64,000 bases of DNA from Bacillus sp. AFS055030 (lineage in GTDB: Bacteria > Bacillota > Bacilli > Bacillales > Bacillaceae_G): assembly GCF_002574545.1 (NCBI RefSeq), contig NZ_NUGT01000020.1, positions 186,001 to 250,000 on the forward strand, written 5' to 3'. Shown here piece by piece: positions 42,750 to 51,310 of the stretch. Both the position numbers and the translations under genes were made by a program. The notes below the pieces were generated by a model that searched no databases, was not told the DNA's origin, and saw only the letters and a program-made list of their open reading frames with translations. Position 1 is the stretch's first letter. The number at the start of each line of letters is the position of its first letter.

Positions 42750-43577
42750 ATGAAAAAAATTGTTATTATTCTATCTATCTTTTTTGCATTTGCCTTTGGT
42801 TCCTTAGCTGGCATAGGCTTTAGTAAAGCCGAATTCGCAAGGAGCACACAAGAACATAATGTTATGTCTACTAATTGGTTTCAAACCTCTGCGGAAAACA
42901 AGGCTTTGCAAATTCAAATCTATAACCAGGCAAAAGAAGAACTGGCTGAAACAATGGCTAAAAAGAAAGCAACTGATAAATTAAAAAATAAACCAAAACC
43001 TGCTGCAGTTGTTTTAGACATTGATGAAACAATTCTTGATAATTCCCCTGATACCGCATGGTCGATCAAAAATAATGCTTCCAATCCACAAGGATGGGAT
43101 GAATGGATTCATATGGCAAAAGCCGAACTAATCCCAGGTGCAAAAGATTTCTTGCTTGCAGCGAAAAAAATGAATGTAGATGTTTTTTATCTTACAAACC
43201 GCCCTGAAAAAACAAGAAATGATACAATTAAAAATTTAAAATTACATGGATTACCGAATGTTGACTCAAAACATTTATTTCTTAAAACAGATACAGCTCA
43301 AAAAGGACCAAGACAAGCCCAAATTGCAAAAACACACGAAATTGTTATGTTAATAGGCGATAATTCAAATGATCTATCAGATATTTTTTATAAAGCGGAT
43401 TTGAAAACTCGAAAAGATAATGTCGATAAAATTTCAAAAGACCTTGGGGTAAAATATATCCAATTACCAAATCCGATGTATGGAGATTGGGAAGACGCGA
43501 TCTATCATTATAAAATGTCAAAAACTGCTGATGAAAAAGCAGTCGATCGATACAAGGCTTTACAACCAATGAAATAG
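42750..43577 (+). CDS. Secreted class C acid phosphatase, 5'-nucleotidase lipoprotein e(P4) family
   Basis: The 275-residue protein has a signal peptide (about 1-24, KKIVIILSIFFAFAFGSLAG) and a HAD phosphatase domain with the DDDD signature: VLDIDETILDNS and, later, LIGDNSNDLSDIF; VFYLTNRPE is motif II. There is no lipobox Cys, so it is secreted or held by an uncleaved helix rather than being a lipoprotein. It would hydrolyse nucleotides or phosphomonoesters outside the cell. AAAGGAAA precedes ATG 42750. It has its own terminator. Confidence 0.88.
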   Translation: MKKIVIILSIFFAFAFGSLAGIGFSKAEFARSTQEHNVMSTNWFQTSAENKALQIQIYNQAKEELAETMAKKKATDKLKNKPKPAAVVLDIDETILDNSPDTAWSIKNNASNPQGWDEWIHMAKAELIPGAKDFLLAAKKMNVDVFYLTNRPEKTRNDTIKNLKLHGLPNVDSKHLFLKTDTAQKGPRQAQIAKTHEIVMLIGDNSNDLSDIFYKADLKTRKDNVDKISKDLGVKYIQLPNPMYGDWEDAIYHYKMSKTADEKAVDRYKALQPMK

Positions 43578-43588
43578 GCTTCTTTCTT

Positions 43589-43627
43589 AGGTTAGATAAG
43601 TTAGTTTTAACTTATCTAACCTTTTTT
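43589..43627 (+). terminator. Terminator of the acid phosphatase gene
   Basis: AGGTTAGATAAGTT (43589-43602) pairs with AACTTATCTAACCT (43609-43622), followed by TTTTT. Confidence 0.9.
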
Positions 43628-44016
43628 CTATCTTAATCCTCACATATAAGAATGGAAAAATACTATTTCCTAAGATTTTTTCATTCCTTCTATTTTCCAG
43701 CTCATACTCTTCCGCCTTCTTTTCATTTCGATATGATTTACACATCTAATATTCAACAAAACTCCCAAATTACCTCAATTAAAACAATACAAAGTCAATT
43801 TTCGAAAAATTCTTGTAACAACAGTCTGTCTGGCTTTGATTTAAGCAGGAAAATGTCAACACAATGAGGAATTTATTCTAAAAACATAATTTTTATCTGA
43901 TAAATCATTTTAAATTTTAGTTCTTTTCTACAATGTGTTTTTCAAAAGTTCAACGTAATGTGCCTATCAATTTTCCTAGGATATAGATGACAAAATGTAC
44001 AAGGAGATGTGACAAA
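43628..44016. other. Intergenic region upstream of the prolyl hydroxylase
   Basis: I see no supported gene. An ORF at 43652-43867 has no ribosome site and an unlikely composition. The sequence is AT-rich without clear repeats. Confidence 0.4.
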
Positions 44017-44664
44017 ATGTTAGAAGTAGGAAATTTAAAGGAAATCGAACAAACCATTTTTAATCATACTGGTCAGATAATCCAAACAATTGATCGCGAG
44101 GTTGAGATTCTTACTCGGCAAGAGGAACCATTAATTGTCTTACTTAATAATGTTTTAAGTGATGAAGAATGCGACGATTTAATTAACCATTCGAAATTAC
44201 GCATGAAACGCTCAAAAATAGGGTTAACTCATGAGGAAAATGATATGCGAACAAGTAGTGGGATGTTTTTTGAGGAAAGTGAAACGGAACTAATTAAACG
44301 TATTGAAAAACGAATCGAAACGATCATGAATATTTCAATCGAACATGCGGAACCTTTACAAGTGCTTCATTACGAACCTGGGCAACAGTATAAACCACAT
44401 TTTGATTACTTTTCCAACCATCGAACAAATAATAATAGGATTAGTACACTCATTCTCTATTTAAATGATGTGGAAGAAGGCGGCGAAACGATTTTTCCTG
44501 CGCTCAATTATTCTGTTTCCGCCAAAAAAGGCACTGCCTTATACTTTGAATATTTTTATCAGGACGAAGCAATCAATGAACTTACAATCCATGCAGGTAG
44601 CCCTGTTATAAGCGGAGAAAAATGGGTTGCGACTCAGTGGATGAGACGACAACGTATTCGCTAG
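44017..44664 (+). CDS. Prolyl 4-hydroxylase-like 2-oxoglutarate/Fe(II) oxygenase
   Basis: The 215-residue protein has the iron-binding triad: His and Asp in YKPHFDYF and His in LTIHAGSPV, plus the 2-oxoglutarate Lys in SGEKWVATQWMR. MRTSSGMFF and LILYLNDVEEGGETIFP are typical of the P4H family. Length matches the known B. anthracis P4H of about 216 residues, which hydroxylates proline peptides. A collagen-like GFPGQPG protein is encoded at 53442-53828 and is a conceivable substrate, though unlinked. The start is ATG 44017 after AAGGAG; ATG 43987 lacks a ribosome site. Confidence 0.88.
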   Translation: MLEVGNLKEIEQTIFNHTGQIIQTIDREVEILTRQEEPLIVLLNNVLSDEECDDLINHSKLRMKRSKIGLTHEENDMRTSSGMFFEESETELIKRIEKRIETIMNISIEHAEPLQVLHYEPGQQYKPHFDYFSNHRTNNNRISTLILYLNDVEEGGETIFPALNYSVSAKKGTALYFEYFYQDEAINELTIHAGSPVISGEKWVATQWMRRQRIR

Positions 44665-44680
44665 AATAATTTGCATCTTT

Positions 44681-44726
44681 AGGACCATATATTTCAGATA
44701 ATTCCAAAAATATCTGGTCCTATTTT
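44681..44726 (+). terminator. Terminator of the prolyl hydroxylase gene
   Basis: AGGACCATATATTT pairs with AAATATCTGGTCCT with one bulge, followed by ATTTT. Confidence 0.75.
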
Positions 44727-44930
44727 ACTTCCTCATGCAGACTATATGAGTTACTATTAATCAATTTTGTCCCCTTTTACATCCTCATGAACTCTCCAGT
44801 GGTACTAAATCTCGATTTTTTCCGATTTTACTTCCTCATGAACTCTACATGAGATACCAATCCTCATTTTTTCCCTAATTAACTTCCTCTTCAACACCCT
44901 TTAAGATACTAAAAACCACATTCCTCCCTT
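44722..44930. repeat. Tandem intergenic repeat of about 52 bp (copy set B)
   Basis: Four diverged units carry CCTCATG or CCTCTTC at 44731, 44783, 44834 and 44886 (spacing 52, 51, 52). Each has GAACTCT-like sequence, then a GxTACTAA-like core, then CTCxxTTTTTxC and ACTTC. The unit resembles that at 6690-6812. The rest of the gap to 45023 holds only the terminator of the next gene. Confidence 0.75.
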
Positions 44931-44980
44931 TCCAATCTCCTAATAAGCACTCCAAAACTAACGAAATCAATCTATCATCA

Positions 44981-45009
44981 AAAAAACGCAAGGGATCAAC
45001 CTTACGTTT
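44981..45009 (-). terminator. Terminator of the proline iminopeptidase-like gene
   Basis: AAACGCAAGG pairs with CCTTACGTTT with one mismatch; on the minus strand TTTTTTT follows. Confidence 0.8.
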
Positions 45010-45023
45010 CTCAATTTCATTAT

Positions 45024-45893
45024 TTATTCAACTTCATTCAAAAAGCTTTCAACTACTTGTACATATTCTTCTGGCTCTTCAATGTAAGGCATATGTGCAC
45101 TTTGCTCAAAAACGTGGAATTTTCTATTTGGCGTTAGCTCACTGAAATATTCTGTTGACTTAGGTGTTGCTTCATCGTATCTTCCGCAAGTATACAATGT
45201 AGGGATTTTGATCTCTTTTAACTTAGAAGTGCAGTCAAAATCTTTTAAGTTTCCAGTAACATGAAACTCGGATGGCCCCCACATAATATTGTAAACTTCT
45301 GGATTTCTATAGTGTTTTCCTTTTTTCAGGAATTCTGGATATGGGTCTAATCTGCAAACAAAATGCTTGATAAATACAGCGTTAGCATTTTTGTATTCTT
45401 CTGAATCTGTTGTTCCATTTTCCTCGCACTTTATTAATGTTTCTTGTACATCAGGTGGGAGTAGTTTTCGATTTCGATCCTGATCTTGTGCCCATAATGG
45501 TGCGCTTAAGCAAGGGCTTGAAAAAATGATACTCCGCACTCCAACTGGTCTCGATAAATAATAAGCTGCAGCTAGGGTTGTTCCCCATGAATGACCAAGA
45601 ATATGAAACTCATCCAGCGAAAGCGCTTGTTTGATTTGTGCTAATTCTTCAACAAATCGATCAATATTCCATAAAGAATGATCTGTTGGACGATCAGACT
45701 TCCCACAGCCTAACTGATCATAAAAAATAACTGGTCGATCTTCTGCTAATACGTATAGACCTTGCATTGAATAATGCGATGATCCAGGCCCTCCATGTAA
45801 AACAACGACAGGGATTTTAGATGAATTCTTATTATGAAACTGATACCATACCTTCCCGCCTGTTACTTCAATAAACCCCTCTATCACGTTCAT
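45024..45893 (-). CDS. Proline iminopeptidase-family alpha/beta hydrolase
   Basis: The 289-residue protein has the oxyanion loop VVLHGGPGSSH, YDQLGCGKSDRP, the nucleophile LGHSWGTTLAAAY, an acid in CGRYDEATP and His in QSAHMPYIEEPEEY. These are hallmarks of the proline-specific peptidase (peptidase S33) family, which removes N-terminal proline or related residues from peptides; some members act on other amides. GGAGAG precedes ATG 45893. It is probably a cytoplasmic single-gene unit. Confidence 0.87.
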   Translation of the reverse strand: MNVIEGFIEVTGGKVWYQFHNKNSSKIPVVVLHGGPGSSHYSMQGLYVLAEDRPVIFYDQLGCGKSDRPTDHSLWNIDRFVEELAQIKQALSLDEFHILGHSWGTTLAAAYYLSRPVGVRSIIFSSPCLSAPLWAQDQDRNRKLLPPDVQETLIKCEENGTTDSEEYKNANAVFIKHFVCRLDPYPEFLKKGKHYRNPEVYNIMWGPSEFHVTGNLKDFDCTSKLKEIKIPTLYTCGRYDEATPKSTEYFSELTPNRKFHVFEQSAHMPYIEEPEEYVQVVESFLNEVE

Positions 45894-45950
45894 TTATTTC
45901 TCTCCTTTTTATTCAAAACAATCTATTAACTAGGAAAATAACCACCCGTC

Positions 45951-46190
45951 TCAAACATCGGTTTTTTTAATAATATAAGCAAGTATTAAAGGAATCATTG
46001 GAAAAAATACAACTACCCTCAACCAACTCTCCGCCCCACCAAAATAGAATGTTGGTAGTATAAATACAATCCCGCTCACTATTAATGTTTTCCAGGATTT
46101 TTTCCATAGGCCCCATACTAAAAGTAAGATTCCTGAACTAATTAACATCCAAAAGATTAACCCTACCCAATAAAATCCTGCGTATTCCAT
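45951..46190 (-). CDS. Small membrane protein of 79 residues
   Basis: The product has three hydrophobic segments (YWVGLIFWMLISSGILLLVWGLW, TLIVSGIVFILPTFYFGG and LRVVVFFPMIPLILAYII) and a short charged end. GGGTGAG lies 6 bases before ATG 46190. It is 57 bases upstream of the proline iminopeptidase-like gene, in the same direction. No family is recognised. Confidence 0.6.
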   Translation of the reverse strand: MEYAGFYWVGLIFWMLISSGILLLVWGLWKKSWKTLIVSGIVFILPTFYFGGAESWLRVVVFFPMIPLILAYIIKKTDV

Positions 46191-46464
46191 TTATTCTCAC
46201 CCGTTATATGTGTTATAGGTAATCATTCCAGTAAAAATAAACGATAGGTATTACTTTTTATATATGCTTGGATCATTTCTATATTTATCTGAATTTTACC
46301 ACATTTTTATATAAAAAAGAAAAACATTATGAATTTCGAGTTAAGCATTACCTATTTAGTTTTTTAACAACCTTATTCAAAGAAATTGTGAATAGTCATG
46401 AATTATTATGTGTTGAAATAATATAGGAAAGTAAGACATTTAACAGCCAATGGGGGCGATTAAA

Positions 46465-47325
46465 TTGGCATATGTGGAACTTGATTCACATACAAAGCTC
46501 TATTATGAAGATCACGGAGAAGGTCAAACGGTTATTTTTGTTCATGGTGTTATGATGAGTAGTAAGTTTTTTCATAAACAAGTACCATATTTTAGTAAAA
46601 ATTATCGCGTTATTACTTTAGACTTACGAGCACATGGGAAGTCTTCGAAAGTTCAATATGGGCATACAGTAGCACAATACGCTCGTGATTTAAAATGCTT
46701 TATAGAAAAACTAAATTTAAAGGATGTAATTTTAGTAGGCTGGTCAATGGGAGCTTTTGTATTGTGGGATTATGTTAATCAGTTTGGGAGTAAAAATATT
46801 AAGGCGCTAACAGTAGTTGATCAATCCGCATCCGATTATATTTGGCCAGATTGGGAGTTTGGAGCATTTGATTTTATGATTTTAAAAAATGTAATGCAGT
46901 CAATTCAAGAAGATCAGAACAAATTTAATAGTGATTTTATATATGGTATGTATAAGGATCAACCTGATCCAAAAGAACATAAATGGATATTAAAAGAAAT
47001 GAATAAATTACCTGCAGCAATTGCAAGTACAATCGTATTTAATCAAACTGCTGTAGATTATCGAGATACGCTTTGTCTTGTTGATATTCCAACATTAATT
47101 TGTTTTGGTAGCCATGGATTTTTCCCATTAGCTGCTGGTGAATATATTCAAAAAAATATAAAAGATTCCAAATTTGTTCCTTTTTATAATAGTAGTCATC
47201 TTTTATTTTTGGAAGAAACAGATAAATTCAATCAGGAGTTAGACGAATTTTTTAAAGAAGTGCAAAAATCTGGAAAAAGAAAAACAAAATCTAGAAAAAA
47301 AGAAAAAAAAGAAGCAGGAAACTAA
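46465..47325 (+). CDS. Alpha/beta hydrolase with a basic C-terminal tail
   Basis: The 286-residue protein has FVHGVMMSSKFFHKQ, the loop LDLRAHGKSSK, the nucleophile VGWSMGAFVLWDY, an acidic region PTLICFGSHG and His in NSSHLLFLEE, a complete triad layout of the haloperoxidase/esterase group. The last 20 residues are rich in Lys, Arg and Glu (SGKRKTKSRKKEKKEAGN), an unusual tail for this family. The start is TTG 46465, 8 bases after GGGGG; the ATG at 46450 overlaps that site. Substrate is unknown. Confidence 0.82.
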   Translation: MAYVELDSHTKLYYEDHGEGQTVIFVHGVMMSSKFFHKQVPYFSKNYRVITLDLRAHGKSSKVQYGHTVAQYARDLKCFIEKLNLKDVILVGWSMGAFVLWDYVNQFGSKNIKALTVVDQSASDYIWPDWEFGAFDFMILKNVMQSIQEDQNKFNSDFIYGMYKDQPDPKEHKWILKEMNKLPAAIASTIVFNQTAVDYRDTLCLVDIPTLICFGSHGFFPLAAGEYIQKNIKDSKFVPFYNSSHLLFLEETDKFNQELDEFFKEVQKSGKRKTKSRKKEKKEAGN

Positions 47326-47431
47326 ATGATAAACAAGGAATGCAGGATTTAGGCATTAAAGGATTGAAAGATTTTATTGTCAATTCTCACCCTACCTGCT
47401 TTTCTTGTGTTCATTCCTCCTGCCAATAACT

Positions 47432-48031
47432 TCACTTAAACCAACCTTTTTCTTTCGATTGTTTTATTGCTTCGATTCTATTTTTAACTTCTAATTTGTC
47501 TAAAATCATCGATATATAATTTCTCACTGTTCCTGTTTTAAGACGCAATTCATCCGCAATTTCTTGCGTGTTCTTACCATCAGCAACTAGCTCTAAAACT
47601 TCTTTTTCACGGTCAGTTAACGGATTCGCCTCGGCGTATACATCATCCATCAGTTCCGGAGCATAGATTCTCTTCCCAGAAATAATACTTCTAATTGAGC
47701 TAGCTAGCTCTTCACTTGGGCTATCCTTTAATAAATAGCCTTTTACACCTGCTTTTAATGCTCTTTGAAAATAACCAGATCTTGCAAAAGTTGTTAAGAT
47801 AATCACTTTACATTCTAAAGGTTTTAATTCTTCTGCAGCCTCCAGTCCAGTTTTGCCAGGCATTTCAATATCCATTATACAAATGTCAGGTTGTAATTGC
47901 TTGACTAGTTTAACTGCTTCTTCTCCATTTGCAGCTTTACCAACAACTTCCATATCATCTTCTAAATTAAGTAAAGATCCAAGCGCACCTAATAGCATTC
48001 GTTGGTCTTCAGCAATGACGATTCTAATCAT
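47432..48031 (-). CDS. desR: DesR, cold-responsive response regulator
   Basis: The 199-residue protein has a receiver domain (Asp54 in CIMDIEMPGKTG) and a LuxR-type helix-turn-helix (PLTDREKEVLELVADGKNTQEIADELRLKTGTVRNY, noted as LTDREKEVLELVADGKN and KTGTVRNYISMILDKLEVKNR). It is very similar to B. subtilis DesR, which activates des when the membrane stiffens in the cold. ATG 48031 overlaps the desK stop by 4 bases. A three-part GTCATAT motif upstream of des is its probable target. Confidence 0.95.
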   Translation of the reverse strand: MIRIVIAEDQRMLLGALGSLLNLEDDMEVVGKAANGEEAVKLVKQLQPDICIMDIEMPGKTGLEAAEELKPLECKVIILTTFARSGYFQRALKAGVKGYLLKDSPSEELASSIRSIISGKRIYAPELMDDVYAEANPLTDREKEVLELVADGKNTQEIADELRLKTGTVRNYISMILDKLEVKNRIEAIKQSKEKGWFK

Positions 48032-49164
48032 ATTAGTTCCTCCACTTCAATTTGTTTTACATCGATCGGAACTTTCATAATTAAAGTCATTCCGTTTTCA
48101 CAGTATACCTCTAATGTTCCATTAACAAATTCGAGTCGTTCCTTCATACCGATTAGGCCATAACCTGATGAGAATTTTTCTAAATTACATCCAACTCCAT
48201 TATCGGTTACAGAAAAAATAATTTCATTTTTCATTTGTTTAATTGATATTTTACATAAAGTAGCATTGCTATGTTTTACAACATTCGTTACGGCTTCTTT
48301 TAAACACATACTGACAATATTTTCTGTAAGTAATGATACATTTGTAAGTTGGAAGTTATCGTTACATTCAACTGTAATTTCAGCAGCATGCAGTATTTGC
48401 TTAATTCTGATTAGTTCATCTTTTATTCGAATACCTCTCATTTGAGATACTATTTTTCGAACCTCATTTAAGGCTGTTCTAGCTGTTTGTTGTACATCTT
48501 TTAATTCATTTTGAGCTAAATCAGGATCTTTTGAAATCAACTTTCTAGCTAAGTCACTTTTTAAGCCAATCAGTGAAAGTTTTTGACCTAACGTATCATG
48601 TAAATCACGAGCAATTCTTTGACGTTCTTCTAGTTTTACAAGATCTGAAATACGTTTATTGGCATCTACTAACTTTTCTTCCAATTGCCCTCTTTCATTT
48701 CGACTGTATAAACTAAATGGTAACAAAATAACGCTAATCCAAGTAATGATAATAAAAGGAAGCTGCCTAATGATTAATTCTTCTTGAAGGATAATCGTGA
48801 TGTTGATGGAAATTGTAGTGATGACTAAATGAAGTATATACAAAGTTAAAAATGTAACTCGATTTTTTCTCTTTCCAATCATATACGCTATAAAAAAAGC
48901 AAAATATACATAACTAAAGAGTATATTCATTGTAGTGGATAAGATGATTAAGATGGATGACCATAGAAAAATTGACCACCCTTTTGATCTGTATGCCAAT
49001 CGATAAATGATAAAAAATGATATTGTTAGTAAAATTCCAATAATGATTCTTAAAGTAGAATGTGCAGAAAGAAAAATAAAATAAAATGGAGAAATTCCTA
49101 AAACTGTCCAAATATATGGTGAGATTCCTGTACTTTTTAGGAAAACTAGATATCTTTTAAACAT
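48028..49164 (-). CDS. desK: DesK, membrane-thickness sensor histidine kinase
   Basis: The 378-residue protein has four to five membrane helices in its first 155 residues, a coiled linker, the HisKA_3 phosphorylation site RIARDLHDTLGQ (His about 189) and a HATPase domain ending VTDNGVGCNLEKFSSGYGLIGMKER. This matches B. subtilis DesK, which senses membrane order and phosphorylates DesR. It lies between des and desR, all on one strand, as in B. subtilis. Confidence 0.93.
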   Translation of the reverse strand: MFKRYLVFLKSTGISPYIWTVLGISPFYFIFLSAHSTLRIIIGILLTISFFIIYRLAYRSKGWSIFLWSSILIILSTTMNILFSYVYFAFFIAYMIGKRKNRVTFLTLYILHLVITTISINITIILQEELIIRQLPFIIITWISVILLPFSLYSRNERGQLEEKLVDANKRISDLVKLEERQRIARDLHDTLGQKLSLIGLKSDLARKLISKDPDLAQNELKDVQQTARTALNEVRKIVSQMRGIRIKDELIRIKQILHAAEITVECNDNFQLTNVSLLTENIVSMCLKEAVTNVVKHSNATLCKISIKQMKNEIIFSVTDNGVGCNLEKFSSGYGLIGMKERLEFVNGTLEVYCENGMTLIMKVPIDVKQIEVEELI

Positions 49165-49264
49165 AATTTTACCTCATTTAATTCAAACATTTTGTGGCCT
49201 TCTTTAACAATCTTATCATATTTAATGAAATTTAATCTTTATAAAAATGTAAATAAAATACATC

Positions 49265-49290
49265 AAAAGTTCAGACAGTGTCTGAACTTT
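49265..49290 (-). terminator. Terminator overlapping the end of des
   Basis: AAAGTTCAGAC and GTCTGAACTTT form an 11-bp stem with a 3-base loop, followed by TTTTG on the minus strand. The stem includes the last codons and stop of des, so it would uncouple des from desKR. Confidence 0.75.
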
Positions 49291-50296
49291 CGCGATTTAC
49301 TTTATAGACTGTTTTTAGATCTTTAAATCTTACAAATTGTTTTGTTTCTTCATCCCATAATTTGAATTTTAAAGATGTTAAACTTGTTTTTAGTGTAATC
49401 GTCGGTACATTTTGTAGTGGCAGCGTATTATTATGAACAGTCTCCAAATTATAATTCGGCACACGTGGACTTAAATGATGAACATGATGGTATCCAATAT
49501 TACCAGTTATCCACTGTAATAGTTTAGGAAGTTTATAAAAAGAGCTTCCTTCAACCGCTGCTTTAACATATTCCCAATTCTCATCTTCTTCAAAATAAGT
49601 GTCTTCAAATTGGTGCTGTACATAGAAAAGCCAAATTCCTAATACTGCCGAAATGAAAAAGATTGGACCTTCCACTAATAAATAATTTTGCCAACCTATT
49701 GTATAGCAAAATAATGCTGAAACCCCAACAATTAAACTATTCGTTAAATAAGTGTTCAGTCTTTCTTTTAATTTTGCATTTTTCGTATTGAATCGATTTG
49801 ATATTAGCACGATATAAATTGGTCCTAATCCAAACATGATTAATGGATTACGGTATAGACGATATTGTATTTTTGTAATGAGTGGTGCTGCAATGTACTC
49901 TTCAACAGTTAAAACCCACATATCTCCAATTCCGCGCTTATCTAAATTACCACTTGTCGCATGGTGGATTGAATGACTATGCTTCCACTGGCTGAATGGA
50001 AATAAAGTAACAACACCTGTAATAGTGCCTAGAACTTTATTTGCTGTTTTATTCTTAAAAAATGATTGATGACAACAATCATGGAAGATAATAAAGATCC
50101 TTATTAAGAATAATGCAGCAACAACATCGATAAAGATCGTTAATACGACTGAAATAGAAATACTTTTATAAGCAAGATACCACAACAATATAAATGGAAT
50201 AAAAGTATTGATCATTTGCCAAATACTAGCTTTTAAATTTGACTTTTCATAAGGAATAATTTGTTTTCGTAAACTTTTTTGATTTTCTTTTGACAT
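49271..50296 (-). CDS. des: Membrane fatty acid desaturase (delta-5 type)
   Basis: The 341-residue protein has the three His boxes of membrane desaturases: HDCCHQSF, HSIHHATSG and HHVHHLSPR, with four or more membrane helices between them. It inserts a double bond into phospholipid acyl chains at low temperature. Length is near that of B. subtilis Des. AGGAAGGAA precedes ATG 50296. The DesR motif lies about 90-115 bases upstream, and desK-desR follow downstream. Confidence 0.95.
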   Translation of the reverse strand: MSKENQKSLRKQIIPYEKSNLKASIWQMINTFIPFILLWYLAYKSISISVVLTIFIDVVAALFLIRIFIIFHDCCHQSFFKNKTANKVLGTITGVVTLFPFSQWKHSHSIHHATSGNLDKRGIGDMWVLTVEEYIAAPLITKIQYRLYRNPLIMFGLGPIYIVLISNRFNTKNAKLKERLNTYLTNSLIVGVSALFCYTIGWQNYLLVEGPIFFISAVLGIWLFYVQHQFEDTYFEEDENWEYVKAAVEGSSFYKLPKLLQWITGNIGYHHVHHLSPRVPNYNLETVHNNTLPLQNVPTITLKTSLTSLKFKLWDEETKQFVRFKDLKTVYKVNRESSDTV

Positions 50297-50382
50297 TTAG
50301 AAGTTCCTTCCTAATGTTGTAACTTTTCATTACTATATTATCCTAATTATATAAGTTATTTTTCCTAATGGTAGTAGCAGGC

Positions 50383-50412
50383 GTCATATGGAAAATATGA
50401 CAAATGTCATAT
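50383..50412 (-). promoter_or_regulatory. Probable DesR binding region upstream of des
   Basis: Three copies of GTCATAT in alternating orientation lie at 50383-50389, 50395-50401 (ATATGAC) and 50406-50412. A TATAAT box lies closer to des with no good -35, as expected for an activator-dependent promoter. The rest of the des upstream gap is AT-rich. Confidence 0.65.
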
Positions 50413-50502
50413 TCGATGAAACGCTTACTTACAATCTGAATGCAATAAAACACATTTATTAGAATGTTTCATTTTTTGGTAAATATTATCTTTTTTTCAT
50501 AA

Positions 50503-50534
50503 AAAAAAAGTAATACTCAAATAGTATTACTTTT
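50503..50534 (-). terminator. Terminator of the 50565-51092 gene
   Basis: AAAGTAATACT pairs with AGTATTACTTT around CAAAT; on the minus strand a run of nine T follows. Confidence 0.88.
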
Positions 50535-50564
50535 AATCAGTAAGGGCTCCAAAAGCAACATTTT

Positions 50565-51092
50565 TTATGGTTTTGCCACTTTTTTATTCTTTTTTATTTT
50601 TCCAAAAGGTTTAAAATACGTAATGAAGGTCATAAATACTAAGCAACTTAAGTTAAAAATACCTGATATTATAATCGAAATCCAAGTTGACTCAAATTTA
50701 TTTTCATTAAGTGCACTTGCACCTAATCCTTCTGCAGTTTTTACTAAAAAAGAGAACCAATCATTTATAAAAAAGATGCCAATCAAAATGACTAAGACTG
50801 TTAAAACGAGTTTTATGACAACCCAATAATACTTTACTAATCCCCACTGCGTCCAAACTGAAAGTAAAATTCCAGTAAATAAAGTTGCGAGTGCAGGATA
50901 TTTTAGTAAATTTTCATCAATGATATGCATACTTGAAAGTGTATAAATTAGTTGCTCTGAGTTTTGCGCATTTTTCAAATAGAATCCTAAAAGTAATAAA
51001 CTTAAAGTACCCCCAAACCAAGCACATATTGCTAAAACATGTACACTAACTAATATATTTTTTTTCGTTAAATTTATTTTCTTTTTCGCCAC
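50565..51092 (-). CDS. DUF2269-like integral membrane protein
   Basis: The 175-residue protein has four membrane helices and the pattern VHVLAICAWFGGTLSLLLL at the start, resembling DUF2269/CopD-like membrane proteins whose first-helix His and Trp-Phe-Gly-Gly are conserved. ALATLFTGILLSVWTQWGLVKYYWVVIKL follows, noted as TQWGLVKYYW. Function is unknown. The start is GTG, 9 bases after GGAGGG. A direct repeat identical to that before the next two-component operon lies 76 bases upstream, so it is a probable target of that system. Confidence 0.65.
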   Translation of the reverse strand: MAKKKINLTKKNILVSVHVLAICAWFGGTLSLLLLGFYLKNAQNSEQLIYTLSSMHIIDENLLKYPALATLFTGILLSVWTQWGLVKYYWVVIKLVLTVLVILIGIFFINDWFSFLVKTAEGLGASALNENKFESTWISIIISGIFNLSCLVFMTFITYFKPFGKIKKNKKVAKP

Positions 51093-51167
51093 TACCCTGT
51101 TCCCTCCGTTTTCATTAATATTATACTTTTCATCATAGTGGTAAGATATAAAGCTACTATTATCAAT

Positions 51168-51187
51168 TTCTTAAATAATTCTTAAAT
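51168..51187 (-). promoter_or_regulatory. Candidate OmpR-family regulator site upstream of the DUF2269-like gene
   Basis: The 20-bp sequence TTCTTAAATAATTCTTAAAT is two TTCTTAAAT copies at 11-bp spacing. It is identical to 53200-53219 upstream of the sensor kinase. Side-by-side direct repeats at 11 bp are typical of OmpR/PhoB-type binding. Confidence 0.65.
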
Positions 51188-51245
51188 CAACACGAAAGAT
51201 AAATTATTTGCCTGATTTATACTCAAGAAAACTAATTATTTTCAT

Positions 51246-51297
51246 AAAAAAGAGTCATCCTATAAGCCAGTTACTTACTCACAAGATCACCCTTTTA
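51246..51297 (-). terminator. Terminator of the response regulator, REP-like palindrome
   Basis: On the minus strand a long imperfect palindrome with GATCTT near one end and CTTATAGG near the other is followed by TTTTTT. It resembles the fruA terminator at 29388-29436. Confidence 0.65.
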
Positions 51298-51310
51298 TTT
51301 TTATTTAATT

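Noticed and set aside
43652-43867. A 71-codon plus-strand ORF between the phosphatase and prolyl hydroxylase genes
   Set aside because: It has no ribosome site, its composition is unlike the neighbouring proteins, and it follows a terminator with no visible promoter.
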